A program made the translations under genes and the position numbers. Source: Lachnospiraceae bacterium (GTDB lineage Bacteria > Bacillota > Clostridia > Lachnospirales > Lachnospiraceae). From it: DNA of 64,000 bases. The notes beneath the pieces were generated by a model. It worked only from the letters and a program-made list of their open reading frames with translations. It did no database searches and was not told where the DNA came from. Below, in pieces: positions 17,676 to 25,911 of the stretch. How positions within the stretch are numbered: the first letter of the stretch is position 1; every line of letters starts with the position of its first letter. The stretch spans positions 1 through 64,000 of the forward strand of contig JAFYAS010000026.1 in assembly GCA_017540605.1 (NCBI GenBank), written 5' to 3'.

Positions 17676-18332
17676 ATGAAGAGGATATTTACTTTGTTTT
17701 TAATATCAGCAATGGCTTGTGGTGTGCTTTCGGGCTGTTCCGATAAAAGCACAAGAACTACAGGAAAGGAAAATATTGTTGATCAGCTTGCAAAAGAAGC
17801 TATGTCTGAGACTGCTACTGACAAAGAACAAACAGAATCACCTACGGAAGCTGTTGCTTCATCTGAAAATGGTGACGAGCTTGTTATAAGTGATAGCGGT
17901 GATACAAGTGATGAAGAATACGATAAGGTCAAGGGCACATACGATAAGACCGCATACCCTGAGGTTGAGGCCAATGACGGAACAGGTACACCTGAGATAG
18001 ATCTGACTCAGATGAATTCAACCATGGTCTATTCCGAGGTTTACAATATGATGTCCGATCCTACAGAGTATAGAGCGAAGACGGTAAAGATGAAAGGGAC
18101 CTGTACCATGACAACTGATGAGAATACAGGAGATTATTTCTTTGCTTGTCTTATAAAGGATGCTACAGCCTGTTGTTCTCAGGGCATAGAGTTTCAGTTG
18201 GTCGGAAAAAAGCCTGTTCCCGAGGATTATCCCGCAGAGAACAGTGAGATCACAGTTCAGGGAGTGTTTGATACATATTTTGATCAGGGGTATGAATATT
18301 GTACCTTAAGATATGCAAGATTGGTTGAATAA
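17676..18332 (+). CDS. Lipoprotein with OB-fold-like domain, in the metal ABC operon
   Basis: This 218-aa lipoprotein has a signal peptide with lipobox LSGC at about residue 18-21 (MKRIFTLFLISAMACGVLSGC). A disordered acidic Ser/Thr linker spans about 25-100. A C-terminal domain (about 110-218) contains PTEYRAKTVKMKGTCT, FFACLIKDATACCSQGIEFQ and ITVQGVFDTYF. That domain resembles the OB-like C-terminal part of TIGR03943/DUF1980 proteins, which often accompany metal-uptake loci; I recall this relation from family knowledge and could not search it. It may capture metal for the transporter in place of the missing solute-binding protein. A Cys-Cys pair in the domain is a possible ligand. Confidence 0.7.
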   Translation: MKRIFTLFLISAMACGVLSGCSDKSTRTTGKENIVDQLAKEAMSETATDKEQTESPTEAVASSENGDELVISDSGDTSDEEYDKVKGTYDKTAYPEVEANDGTGTPEIDLTQMNSTMVYSEVYNMMSDPTEYRAKTVKMKGTCTMTTDENTGDYFFACLIKDATACCSQGIEFQLVGKKPVPEDYPAENSEITVQGVFDTYFDQGYEYCTLRYARLVE

Positions 18333-18345
18333 TTCAAAAAAACAT

Positions 18346-18374
18346 TTGACATTGGTTGTCAAAAATGATAGTAT
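18346..18374 (+). promoter_or_regulatory. Promoter of the L21-L27 operon
   Basis: A consensus TTGACA (18346-18351) lies 17 bases before TAGTAT (18369-18374). Transcription would begin near 18381, giving a leader of about 75 bases before rplU. Confidence 0.75.
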
Positions 18375-18381
18375 GTCATAG

Positions 18382-18450
18382 TGTGCCGCGCGGAGAGGTA
18401 AAAGTGCGTTTATACGCCACCGAATCCGGCGAGTAATGATAAGGAGGATA
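18382..18450 (+). ncRNA. Probable L21 leader (ribosomal protein autoregulatory RNA)
   Basis: The leader between the promoter and rplU is GC-rich and structured, unlike neighbouring gaps. It contains GTGCCGCGCGGAGAGG, then CGCCACCGAATCCGGCGAG just before the ribosome-binding site AAGGAGG. The GCCG and CGGC segments can pair across the element and enclose an inner stem. Position and sequence fit the Firmicute L21 leader family, which lets L21 repress its own operon. I base this on location and resemblance, not on a covariance search. Confidence 0.55.
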
Positions 18451-18455
18451 CCGAT

Positions 18456-18764
18456 ATGTACGCAATTTTAGCAACAGGCGGAAAGCAGTACAAGGTAGCT
18501 GAAGGCGATATCATTAGTGTTGAGAAGCTCGGCGTAGAAGAAGGCGGAGCTGTTACATTCGATGATGTTATCCTGGTGAACAAGGATGGCGAGATTCTTT
18601 GTGGTGATAAGGCTGCTTCTGCAAGCGTTACCGGCTCAGTAGTTGAGAACGGCAAGGGTAAGAAGGTTGTCGTTTACAAGTACAAGAGAAAGACCGGCTA
18701 TCACAAGAAGAACGGTCACAGACAGCTCTTCACAAAGGTTAAGATCGAAGCAATCAATGCATAA
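18456..18764 (+). CDS. rplU: 50S ribosomal protein L21
   Basis: This 102-aa protein is full length, with the family start MYAILATGGKQYKVAEGD and the end KKNGHRQLFTKVKIEAI. It binds 23S rRNA in the large subunit. It is the first gene of the conserved rplU-prp-rpmA cluster and probably feeds back on its own leader. Confidence 0.97.
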   Translation: MYAILATGGKQYKVAEGDIISVEKLGVEEGGAVTFDDVILVNKDGEILCGDKAASASVTGSVVENGKGKKVVVYKYKRKTGYHKKNGHRQLFTKVKIEAINA

Positions 18765-18766
18765 TT

Positions 18767-19093
18767 ATGATCGATGTAACTTTTTTTAAGAACAGTAATG
18801 AAGAGTTTACCGGATTCAGATTTTCGGGACATGCCGATTTTGCCGACAGAGGTGAGGATGTGGTATGTGCAGGAGTATCAGCACTGGTTTTTAATACAGT
18901 CAATTCGATAGAAGCGTTGACTGAGGATCATACAAAGCTTGATATGAAGGATGAGGGTTTTATTGATTTTAGACTTACTTCTGACATATCCGAAGCTACA
19001 AGGATACTTCTAAAGTCGCTCTATATTGGAGTGTCAGGGATATCTGAGGATTACGGTACAGATTTTGTAAAAATACACTTTAAGGAGGTGTAA
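18767..19093 (+). CDS. prp: Ribosomal-processing cysteine protease Prp
   Basis: This 108-aa protein of the Prp (YsxB) family removes the N-terminal extension of ribosomal protein L27 in Firmicutes. The catalytic His is in [15 protein letters not shown] (about residue 22) and the Cys in [13 protein letters not shown] (about residue 34). It starts 2 bases after rplU, and its conserved position between L21 and L27 supports the call. Confidence 0.95.
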   Translation: MIDVTFFKNSNEEFTGFRFSGHADFADRGEDVVCAGVSALVFNTVNSIEALTEDHTKLDMKDEGFIDFRLTSDISEATRILLKSLYIGVSGISEDYGTDFVKIHFKEV

Positions 19094-19097
19094 TCTG

Positions 19098-19388
19098 ATG
19101 TTGACTATGAATCTTCAATTTTTTGCTCATAAAAAGGGAGTTGGTTCTACCAAGAACGGAAGAGATTCAGAGGCTAAGCGTCTTGGCGCTAAGCGTGCTG
19201 ACGGTCAGTTCGTAAAGGCAGGCAATATTCTCTACAGACAGCGTGGAACAAAGATCCATCCCGGTGTGAATGTAGGTCGTGGCGGAGATGATACACTTTT
19301 TGCTCTTGTTGACGGTGTTGTCCGTTTCGAGAGAAAGGGTAGAGATAGAAAGCAGGTTTCTATTTATCCCACAGCTATCAATGAGTAA
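19098..19388 (+). CDS. rpmA: 50S ribosomal protein L27 (precursor with Prp-cleaved extension)
   Basis: This 96-aa protein starts at ATG 19098, nine bases after AAGGAGGTG. The N-terminus [17 protein letters not shown] carries the Firmicute extension. Prp cleaves after the Phe-Phe, exposing AHKKG, which reaches into the peptidyl-transferase centre. The body ([32 protein letters not shown]) is typical. Confidence 0.97.
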   Translation: MLTMNLQFFAHKKGVGSTKNGRDSEAKRLGAKRADGQFVKAGNILYRQRGTKIHPGVNVGRGGDDTLFALVDGVVRFERKGRDRKQVSIYPTAINE

Positions 19389-19399
19389 TTAGTAAAGAT

Positions 19400-19441
19400 A
19401 AAGAAACCGAGGAAAAAAATCCTCGGTTTCTTTATTTTTTT
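19400..19441 (+). terminator. Rho-independent terminator of the L21-L27 operon
   Basis: A 13-bp perfect stem (19400-19412 with 19421-19433) is followed by ATTTTTTTG. A new promoter with TATAAT at 19466-19471 then serves obgE. Confidence 0.93.
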
Positions 19442-19518
19442 GTTTATTTTAGTGGATTTTTATAGTATAATCAAACAGTGTATGAGTTTTTTTGAAAGAG
19501 TTGAAAGGAGAGACTCTG

Positions 19519-20805
19519 ATGTTCGCAGACAGAGCCAAGATCTTCATAAGAGCCGGCAAGGGCGGAGACGGACATGTAAGCTTTAGAAGAGAACTTTATG
19601 TTCCTGACGGTGGACCCGATGGAGGAGACGGAGGCAATGGCGGCAATGTGATAGTAGTTGTCGATGAAGGCCTCAATACGTTAGCTGATTTCAGACATGT
19701 GAGAAAGTATTGTGCCGGTGATGGAGAACCCGGAAGAAAGAGAAAACAACACGGAGCAAATGGTGCAGATGTTACCTTGAAGGTTCCTCCGGGAACTGTG
19801 ATCAAGGACTTTGAATCCGGCAAGGTGATCCTTGATATGTCCAATAAAAAAGAGCCTGTGATACTTCTTACCGGTGGTCATGGTGGCAATGGCAATCAGC
19901 ATTATGCTACATCAACCATGCAGGCACCCAAATATGCTCAACCCGGAGAGGATGCAAAGGAGCTTTTTGTAACATTGGAGCTTAAGGTTATAGCTGATGT
20001 GGGACTTTTGGGTTTTCCCAATGTTGGTAAATCTACCTTCCTTTCAAGTACAACCAATGCAAGACCAAAGATAGCCAATTATCATTTTACTACATTGAAT
20101 CCCAATCTTGGTGTTGTTGATCTTGGAGATGGAGCAAGCTTTGTAATCGCTGATATTCCGGGTATCATAGAGGGAGCTTCCGAGGGAGTAGGTCTCGGTC
20201 ATGATTTCTTAAGACATATAGAAAGAACCAAGGTACTGATCCATGTGGTAGATGCCGCTTCTGTAGAGGGCAGGGATCCCATTGTAGATATAAAGACAAT
20301 CAACAATGAATTAAAGCTTTACAACGAAGAGCTGGCATCTCGTCCTATGGTCATTGCAGCCAACAAGATCGATGCTATGAGTGATGAAGATACAGAGACG
20401 GTTATTTCGATGTTGAAGGATGAATTTGAACCTCAGGGTATAGAGATCTTTCCTATTTCTGCAGTTAGCGGTGAGGGAGTAAAGGAGCTTTTATGGCATG
20501 TTTATGATATGCTTAAGGATGCACCGGATGAAGTTATAGAATTTGTATCTGAGTACACACCTGATTTCAAAAGAGAGATCCTTCCCTTTGATGTTTGGTA
20601 TGATGATTCAGAGGATGTATATGTTATCGAAGGACCTCGAATCGAGAAGATGCTCGGCTATACCAACCTCGAATCAGAGAAGGGCTTTGAATTCTTCCAG
20701 AATTTCCTTAAGGATAATGGTATCCTAAAAAGGCTTGAAGAGCTTGGTATAACAGATGGTGATACCGTCAGGATGTATGGATTTGATTTTGATTATTATA
20801 AATAG
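19519..20805 (+). CDS. obgE: Obg-family GTPase
   Basis: ATG 19519 follows AAAGGAG at 8 bases; the TTG at 19492 is too far upstream. The 428-aa protein has an N-terminal Gly-rich Obg fold (RAGKGGDGHVSFRRE, GGPDGGDGGNGGNV). The G domain from about residue 160 has G1 GFPNVGKST, G3 DIPG and G4 NKID. It ends with the Obg C-terminal (OCT) domain (DDSEDVYVIEGPRIEKM). Obg links 50S maturation, stress signalling and growth. It heads the obg-yhbY-nadD-yqeK-rsfS block. Confidence 0.96.
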   Translation: MFADRAKIFIRAGKGGDGHVSFRRELYVPDGGPDGGDGGNGGNVIVVVDEGLNTLADFRHVRKYCAGDGEPGRKRKQHGANGADVTLKVPPGTVIKDFESGKVILDMSNKKEPVILLTGGHGGNGNQHYATSTMQAPKYAQPGEDAKELFVTLELKVIADVGLLGFPNVGKSTFLSSTTNARPKIANYHFTTLNPNLGVVDLGDGASFVIADIPGIIEGASEGVGLGHDFLRHIERTKVLIHVVDAASVEGRDPIVDIKTINNELKLYNEELASRPMVIAANKIDAMSDEDTETVISMLKDEFEPQGIEIFPISAVSGEGVKELLWHVYDMLKDAPDEVIEFVSEYTPDFKREILPFDVWYDDSEDVYVIEGPRIEKMLGYTNLESEKGFEFFQNFLKDNGILKRLEELGITDGDTVRMYGFDFDYYK

Positions 20806-20819
20806 ATTGGAGTATTGAT

Positions 20820-21110
20820 ATGACAAGCAAGCAGAGAGCTTACTTAAAGAGCCTCGCTATGAAGATGGATCCGATTGTAAATATCGGAAAAGCTTCACTG
20901 ACTCCTGAGACCACCGAGTCAGTTATGGAGGCCTTCAACAACAGAGAGCTCATCAAGATAAATGTACTTAAAAACTGTGATGATGATATTCGTTCTATAG
21001 CAGAGGTTGTTGCTGAAAGAACAAAGAGTGAAGTCGTACAGGTTATCGGAAGAAAGATCGTTCTTTACAAAAGAGACAAGGATGATCCGAAGATAGAGTT
21101 ACCAAAGTAA
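20820..21110 (+). CDS. yhbY: YhbY-family RNA-binding protein (CRM domain)
   Basis: This 96-aa protein is a single CRM domain with the family motif SKQRAYLKSLAMKMDPIVNIGK and the later GRKIVLYKR. It binds pre-ribosomal RNA and is thought to help 50S assembly. It lies 14 bases after obgE, as in many Firmicutes. Confidence 0.94.
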   Translation: MTSKQRAYLKSLAMKMDPIVNIGKASLTPETTESVMEAFNNRELIKINVLKNCDDDIRSIAEVVAERTKSEVVQVIGRKIVLYKRDKDDPKIELPK

Positions 21111-21132
21111 GTTATTGTAGGAGATTGTTATT

Positions 21133-21825
21133 ATGAAGTGTTACGGTATTATGGGCGGAACCTTTGATCCCATTCATTATGGACATCTGCATATTGCTGA
21201 ATCGGCTATGCATGAATTTAATCTTGACAAGGTGATGTTTGTTCCCAACAATCATCCTGCGTACAAGAACAGGGACAATCTTTCATCGGCGGAGCATAGG
21301 GTCAATATGATCAAGCTTGCCATTGAGCCTTATTATGATTTTGAGGTGAATACCATTGAGATAGATCGAGGTGGTGACACTTATACTGTTGATACGGTGG
21401 AAGAGCTTAAGAGAATGTATCCCAGAGATAAGTTTTTCTTTATCATCGGTCTTGATTCATTGATCTCATTCTTAGATTGGAAATCACCTGATAAGATCGT
21501 AGAGTATTGTGACATTCTTGTTGGAACAAGGAATAATGTTACTGTTGAAAAGGTTATGAAAAAGATAGATGAGATTGAAGATCAGCTTGGAGTAGATGGA
21601 AAGATTCATCTGATCCATTCAACCAAGCTTTTTAAGCGTCCTGTGACCAATGGAACTGAGGCTACCTTTAGTGATATGATCGCAACTGGCGGAATATCTT
21701 CAAGTGATATCAGAAACAGCCTCGCTCAGAAGAAGACGAAGATCAACGGCGGGCTTCTTCCCATAAAGAATGCAATGTCGGCTGAAGAGCTTCAATATAT
21801 CAAAGCCAATAAATTATATATGTGA
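21133..21825 (+). CDS. nadD: Nicotinate-nucleotide adenylyltransferase
   Basis: This 230-aa enzyme transfers AMP to nicotinate mononucleotide in NAD synthesis. The nucleotidyltransferase motif GGTFDPIHYGHLHIAE is at the N-terminus and the second nucleotide-binding motif ISSSDIRNSL is near residue 195. It is slightly longer than many NadD proteins because of an insert around residues 140-180. Its stop overlaps an upstream GTG of the next gene. Confidence 0.95.
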   Translation: MKCYGIMGGTFDPIHYGHLHIAESAMHEFNLDKVMFVPNNHPAYKNRDNLSSAEHRVNMIKLAIEPYYDFEVNTIEIDRGGDTYTVDTVEELKRMYPRDKFFFIIGLDSLISFLDWKSPDKIVEYCDILVGTRNNVTVEKVMKKIDEIEDQLGVDGKIHLIHSTKLFKRPVTNGTEATFSDMIATGGISSSDIRNSLAQKKTKINGGLLPIKNAMSAEELQYIKANKLYM

Positions 21826-21839
21826 TCCGAGGTCGTAAA

Positions 21840-22409
21840 ATGGACAGAACAAAGATGCGTGAACGGCTTTATGATAAGCTTGATAAAAAAAGATATGAAC
21901 ATTCCATAGGAGTTTCTTATACAGCCTCAGCTATGGCTATGGCATTTGGTGAGGATCCCGAAAAAGCTTTGATAGCGGGACTTCTTCACGATTGTGCAAA
22001 GAATATCCCATCTGATGAGAAGGTTGAAAAATGCAAGAAGCACAAGATACCGGTGAATTCATTTGAAAAAAAGAATCCGGAGCTTTTACATGCCAAGCTT
22101 TCAGCGTATTATGCAAAGAAAAAGTATGAGGTAGATGATGAAGATATCCTTTCAGCTATTACTTGGCATACAACCGGCAGAGCCAATATGACCACTCTTG
22201 AGAAGATCATTTACATAGCAGATTATATTGAGCCCAACAGAAAGCCCTTGCCTGAAATGGATGAGATAAGACGTGAGGCCTTTACCGATCTTGATAAGTG
22301 TCTTGTTCATATATTAAAGAATACTATAAGATATCTTGAAAAGAAGGACAAGGATAGTATCGATCCGGTGACAAAAGATACCTACAATTATTATTGTAAA
22401 AGAAAGTGA
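21840..22409 (+). CDS. yqeK: YqeK-type HD-domain hydrolase (predicted Ap4A hydrolase)
   Basis: ATG 21840 with GAGG at 7 bases is preferred over the overlapping GTG at 21822. The product is 189 aa. Its HD-domain metal ligands appear as RYEHSIGV, LLHDCAKN and ITWHTTGRANM, followed by the IADYIEPNR motif typical of YqeK. Members hydrolyse diadenosine tetraphosphate symmetrically. It sits in the usual nadD-yqeK-rsfS order. Confidence 0.93.
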   Translation: MDRTKMRERLYDKLDKKRYEHSIGVSYTASAMAMAFGEDPEKALIAGLLHDCAKNIPSDEKVEKCKKHKIPVNSFEKKNPELLHAKLSAYYAKKKYEVDDEDILSAITWHTTGRANMTTLEKIIYIADYIEPNRKPLPEMDEIRREAFTDLDKCLVHILKNTIRYLEKKDKDSIDPVTKDTYNYYCKRK

Positions 22410-22416
22410 AATATAT

Positions 22417-22764
22417 ATGGATTCCAGAGAAAAAGCAAAATTGATAGTAAAAGCCCTTGATGACAAAAAGGGCAAGGATATAAAAGTTATTGATATTAGC
22501 GAGATATCGGTTATCGCCGATTATTTCATCATAGCTGATGGTTCAAATATCAATCAAGTTCAGGCTATGGCCAACAATGTAGAAGAGGTGCTTGGTAAGG
22601 AGAAGGTTCAACCAAAGCAGATAGAAGGCTACCGCTCAGGTAACTGGATACTTATGGACTATCATGATGTGATCGTTCATATCTTTATGGAAGAGGACAG
22701 ACTGTTTTATGACCTTGAAAGGATATGGCGCGACGGCAAGGATGTAAGTATTGCCAATCTTTGA
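22417..22764 (+). CDS. rsfS: Ribosome silencing factor RsfS
   Basis: This 115-aa protein of the RsfS/Iojap family binds L14 and blocks subunit joining during nutrient stress. It is full length with DYFIIADGSNINQVQAMA and GNWILMDYHDVIVHIF. It is the last gene of the nadD-yqeK-rsfS set. Confidence 0.95.
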   Translation: MDSREKAKLIVKALDDKKGKDIKVIDISEISVIADYFIIADGSNINQVQAMANNVEEVLGKEKVQPKQIEGYRSGNWILMDYHDVIVHIFMEEDRLFYDLERIWRDGKDVSIANL

Positions 22765-22799
22765 TTATCAAGAGAAATTTTTAAGGATGTAAACGTTTT

Positions 22800-24053
22800 A
22801 TGGATGGCGAAACCACAGTATTACGAGAAAATACAGCACATGTCAACAATGCATATCTGAACAATCAGAAAGAGCTTCTTTTTAAATCAAAGCGTGTAGA
22901 AGCCAACAAGATCGTGTCTAAGGCGATGAGGATCATTCTTCTTTTGTTCCTTTTGATCTGGATATTGAACGCTGTAGGCTTATATAAAATGGATATCACT
23001 CTTACCACACTATGCTTTGCTAGCTGCGGTTTCTTTATGATGGTTCCGACCCTCCTTATAAATGTTCTTGATATTCAGAAGGAGTATGTGGATTATGTTG
23101 TTGTACTTTGTACTGTTTTAGTTGTCGGCATACTTTGTACCTTCCTTTCGAGCTTTATGTATGCCTTTTTGCCCTTCCCACTTTTTATAGCTGCTATGTA
23201 TAGCAATAAAAGAGTAGTGACATTTACGGCCATAAGCTCAGTGATCATGACAGTGATCGCCAATATCCTTGGCTATACCTTGAATTTTAGTCCTGTAGAA
23301 TTTATACATTTTAGTTGTCTTCAGGATGTATTTCTGTTCTCAATCCTTCCTTCAACAGCTATTTTGATCGCTATTTCAGTCATCGCATTCTATATAGTAG
23401 ATCGGAATTTCAATATGCTTAACAATGCTATTGACAGTGATATTGAGACTAAGAAGAATCAAAAGGAACTTATCTTTTCATTTGCAGAGATATCCGAGAA
23501 CAAATCAAAGATGACAGGTGAGCATATTAAGCGTGTTGCCGAATATTGCAGAGTTCTTGGAAAGGCTTCAGGCTTTACTGACGAATATGTTGAAAAGCTT
23601 GCAACAGCTGCTATGATGCATGATATCGGTAAGCTGATGATAGATGAGAATATTCTTGACAAGACCTCGAGGCTTACGGATGAAGAATACGCCATCATGA
23701 AAAATCATGTTCTCTACGGAGAGGCTCTTCTTCACAATACTACAGGCGAGCTTTTGGAGCTTGCAAGAGTTGTTGCTCTTCAGCATCATGAAAAATGGGA
23801 TGGTACCGGTTATCTTGGTATGAAGGGTACAGAGATAGCCTATCCTGCCAGGATTGTTGCATTGGCGGATGTCTTTGACGCTTTGATGTCCACCAGATAT
23901 TATAAAGAGGGCTGGAGTCTTGATGAGGCGTATGAAGAGATAGTGAGATGCAGTGGTACGCATTTTGATCCTGATGTAGTATTTCTCTTCATTCAACATT
24001 TTGAAGACTTCAAGAGGATAGTTCGTGCTATCCCTGACCAGCAGATATATTAG
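22800..24053 (+). CDS. Membrane HD-GYP-like phosphohydrolase
   Basis: This 417-aa protein has an N-terminal membrane domain (about residues 40-205, five to six helices) and a cytoplasmic HD-GYP-type domain (about 230-415). Metal-binding residues are visible in HIKRVAEYC, MMHDIGKL, KNHVLYGE, ALQHHEKWDG and ALADVFDAL. The eponymous GYP is GYL here (WDGTGYLGMKGTEI). HD-GYP enzymes degrade cyclic di-nucleotides. The membrane part may sense a signal. The Pro-to-Leu change leaves cyclic-di-GMP activity plausible but unproven. An EAL-domain gene at the right edge of the window shows that the cell uses cyclic-di-GMP. Confidence 0.85.
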   Translation: MDGETTVLRENTAHVNNAYLNNQKELLFKSKRVEANKIVSKAMRIILLLFLLIWILNAVGLYKMDITLTTLCFASCGFFMMVPTLLINVLDIQKEYVDYVVVLCTVLVVGILCTFLSSFMYAFLPFPLFIAAMYSNKRVVTFTAISSVIMTVIANILGYTLNFSPVEFIHFSCLQDVFLFSILPSTAILIAISVIAFYIVDRNFNMLNNAIDSDIETKKNQKELIFSFAEISENKSKMTGEHIKRVAEYCRVLGKASGFTDEYVEKLATAAMMHDIGKLMIDENILDKTSRLTDEEYAIMKNHVLYGEALLHNTTGELLELARVVALQHHEKWDGTGYLGMKGTEIAYPARIVALADVFDALMSTRYYKEGWSLDEAYEEIVRCSGTHFDPDVVFLFIQHFEDFKRIVRAIPDQQIY

Positions 24054-24063
24054 AGGTATATTT

Positions 24064-24402
24064 ATGTTCAGAGTAATGAATGAATATATGCGGAATATCA
24101 ACCTTAAGGTGAATGATAGGTTTACGAAAAAGCTTGATTCTACCCTGAAGGCGTCGGAAAACATTTCTACATTCTGCATTACGGTAAATTTTAACAGATA
24201 TATTGTGGATATCCGGTTGAAGGACTATACGGTGAATTCTGCCAAAGAGGAATACGAGCGACTTATTGAGAATATAAGCTGTGACTATTCACAGATGTCG
24301 GTTCGTTATAATGAAGGCAAGGCAGTAAGATATCGTTTCGCCACCTGCGAGGAGAACAAGGACGGATATTATTGTGATGTGGTGATTTCACAGGAACTGT
24401 GA
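24064..24402 (+). CDS. Conserved hypothetical cytoplasmic protein
   Basis: ATG 24064 follows AGAGG at 7 bases; the longer frame from 24025 overlaps the preceding gene. The 112-aa product MFRVMNEYMRNINLKVNDRF... is soluble, mixed alpha/beta and rich in charged residues (RYIVDIRLKDYTVNSAKEEYERL, YDEGK-like turns). I do not recognise the family. It sits 10 bases after the HD-GYP gene and 8 before the lipid-kinase gene, so it belongs to the same transcript. Confidence 0.65.
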   Translation: MFRVMNEYMRNINLKVNDRFTKKLDSTLKASENISTFCITVNFNRYIVDIRLKDYTVNSAKEEYERLIENISCDYSQMSVRYNEGKAVRYRFATCEENKDGYYCDVVISQEL

Positions 24403-24410
24403 GGCTTTAG

Positions 24411-25325
24411 ATGTATTACTTTATTGTGAATGAAAGTGGCGGTAGCGGGAGAGCGAGAAAGACCTGGATAGAGGTTAAGACTATTCTTAAAACAAGAGAT
24501 GTTTCATATAAGGCCTTTAGGACAGAATATGAGGGGCACGCTAGTTTGCTTGCCGAAAAGATTGCTGCTTTAGCTGATGACGATATACGGCTTATAGTTG
24601 TGGGTGGAGACGGAACCATCAACGAAGTTATAAACGGTATCGGCGATTATTCAAAAATCAAATTAGGGATCATACCAACAGGCTCCGGCAATGATTTTGC
24701 GAGGGGCTTTAATATATCAAAAAATGTTAAATCAGCAGTAGATAGAGCTTTATCAAGTGAGGATGGTAAGGCGGTAGACCTGGGAAAAGTCATATTGGAT
24801 GATGGTACCGAGAGGTATTTTGGTATCAGCGCAGGAGTAGGTCTTGATGCGATAGTTTGTAAAAAAGCTCTTGATTCAAAACAAAAGGTCTTTTTGAATC
24901 GCTTCGGACTTGGAAGGTTGACATATCTGCTTCTTACAGTAGAGACTGTATTTTCTATGGAAAAGACGAACGCAAGAATAGAGACTGAGAATGGCATATC
25001 AAAGCTTTCCAATATCATATTTTTGGCAGCTATGAATATGAAGGCAGAGGGTGGTGGCGTTCCTATGACACCTGACGCCAGCTATGATGACGGATATCTT
25101 TCTATATGTTCTGCTTATGATATTTCAAGGCCTAAAGCATTTACATATTTGCCGTTTTTAGCCTGTGGAAAGCATTATGGATTTAAAAATGTATTAAAGA
25201 GTGATGTTAGTTTTGTTGATATAACTCTTGAAAAGCCTGTTACGGTACATGCTGACGGCGAATATCTCGGTGAACACAGTCATATCCGTATGGAATGTAT
25301 TAAAAGAGTGTTAAAGATTTTATAA
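24411..25325 (+). CDS. Diacylglycerol kinase-family lipid kinase
   Basis: This 304-aa protein is of the YegS/DgkB/BmrU family. The phosphate-binding motif VVGGDGTINEVINGI is at about residues 63-77, followed by LGIIPTGSGNDFARG. A C-terminal beta-sandwich contains GGGVPMTPDASYDDGYLSI. It phosphorylates diacylglycerol or a related lipid at the membrane face. Length and motifs are complete. Confidence 0.93.
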   Translation: MYYFIVNESGGSGRARKTWIEVKTILKTRDVSYKAFRTEYEGHASLLAEKIAALADDDIRLIVVGGDGTINEVINGIGDYSKIKLGIIPTGSGNDFARGFNISKNVKSAVDRALSSEDGKAVDLGKVILDDGTERYFGISAGVGLDAIVCKKALDSKQKVFLNRFGLGRLTYLLLTVETVFSMEKTNARIETENGISKLSNIIFLAAMNMKAEGGGVPMTPDASYDDGYLSICSAYDISRPKAFTYLPFLACGKHYGFKNVLKSDVSFVDITLEKPVTVHADGEYLGEHSHIRMECIKRVLKIL

Positions 25326-25335
25326 GGAGAGTATT

Positions 25336-25899
25336 ATGATTACCTTGATCATTTTAGCATTTATCGTGGTTGTTGCCTGCATATTCATATTCGGCAATAC
25401 CACCTTGAGTATAGCACTCATCCTTTTATGGCTTGCTTTTGCCATAGTGATGGGAGTCATCTATTATCTCAGATGGCGTGGCTATGAAGAAACCGGTATT
25501 GCAAAGCTTGATGAGCTTTTAGAGGCGGCAAATAGATCAAAAAGAAAAAACTTTAAGCTTGCTGCTGATAGGATCGTAAAACAATATAAATCCATCGAAG
25601 CACGAAGAGATTATATTAATTCAATGTCAGATGCCAATATCCAGGGAGTTTACGAAAAAATACTTGAGCAGGCTGAGTCTAATGTGATCACAGCTACAAG
25701 CTATATAAATCAATATGACTATTACACCAATCCATCTACTAAGTATCTGGATGATCTTTGTCAGCATGGTGATACGCTGGTATTTAAGTTCAATGCTTTG
25801 GTAGAGCAGCTTATTGATATAGACACCAATCCCACACAGCTTGATATGGCTTATGTGGATGATGTGATAAATTGTATGGAAGAGATCAAAAAACTATAA
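25336..25899 (+). CDS. Membrane-anchored helical protein of unknown function
   Basis: This 187-aa protein has two hydrophobic segments at the N-terminus (about residues 2-19 and 24-44, ending in YYLRWRGYEE) and then a helical cytoplasmic region (about 55-187). ATG 25336 follows AAGGAG. It precedes the vWA/solute-binding protein by 12 bases, and the shared transcript suggests a shared function at the membrane. I do not recognise the family. Confidence 0.7.
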   Translation: MITLIILAFIVVVACIFIFGNTTLSIALILLWLAFAIVMGVIYYLRWRGYEETGIAKLDELLEAANRSKRKNFKLAADRIVKQYKSIEARRDYINSMSDANIQGVYEKILEQAESNVITATSYINQYDYYTNPSTKYLDDLCQHGDTLVFKFNALVEQLIDIDTNPTQLDMAYVDDVINCMEEIKKL

Positions 25900-25911
25900 G
25901 GGGGATAAACC

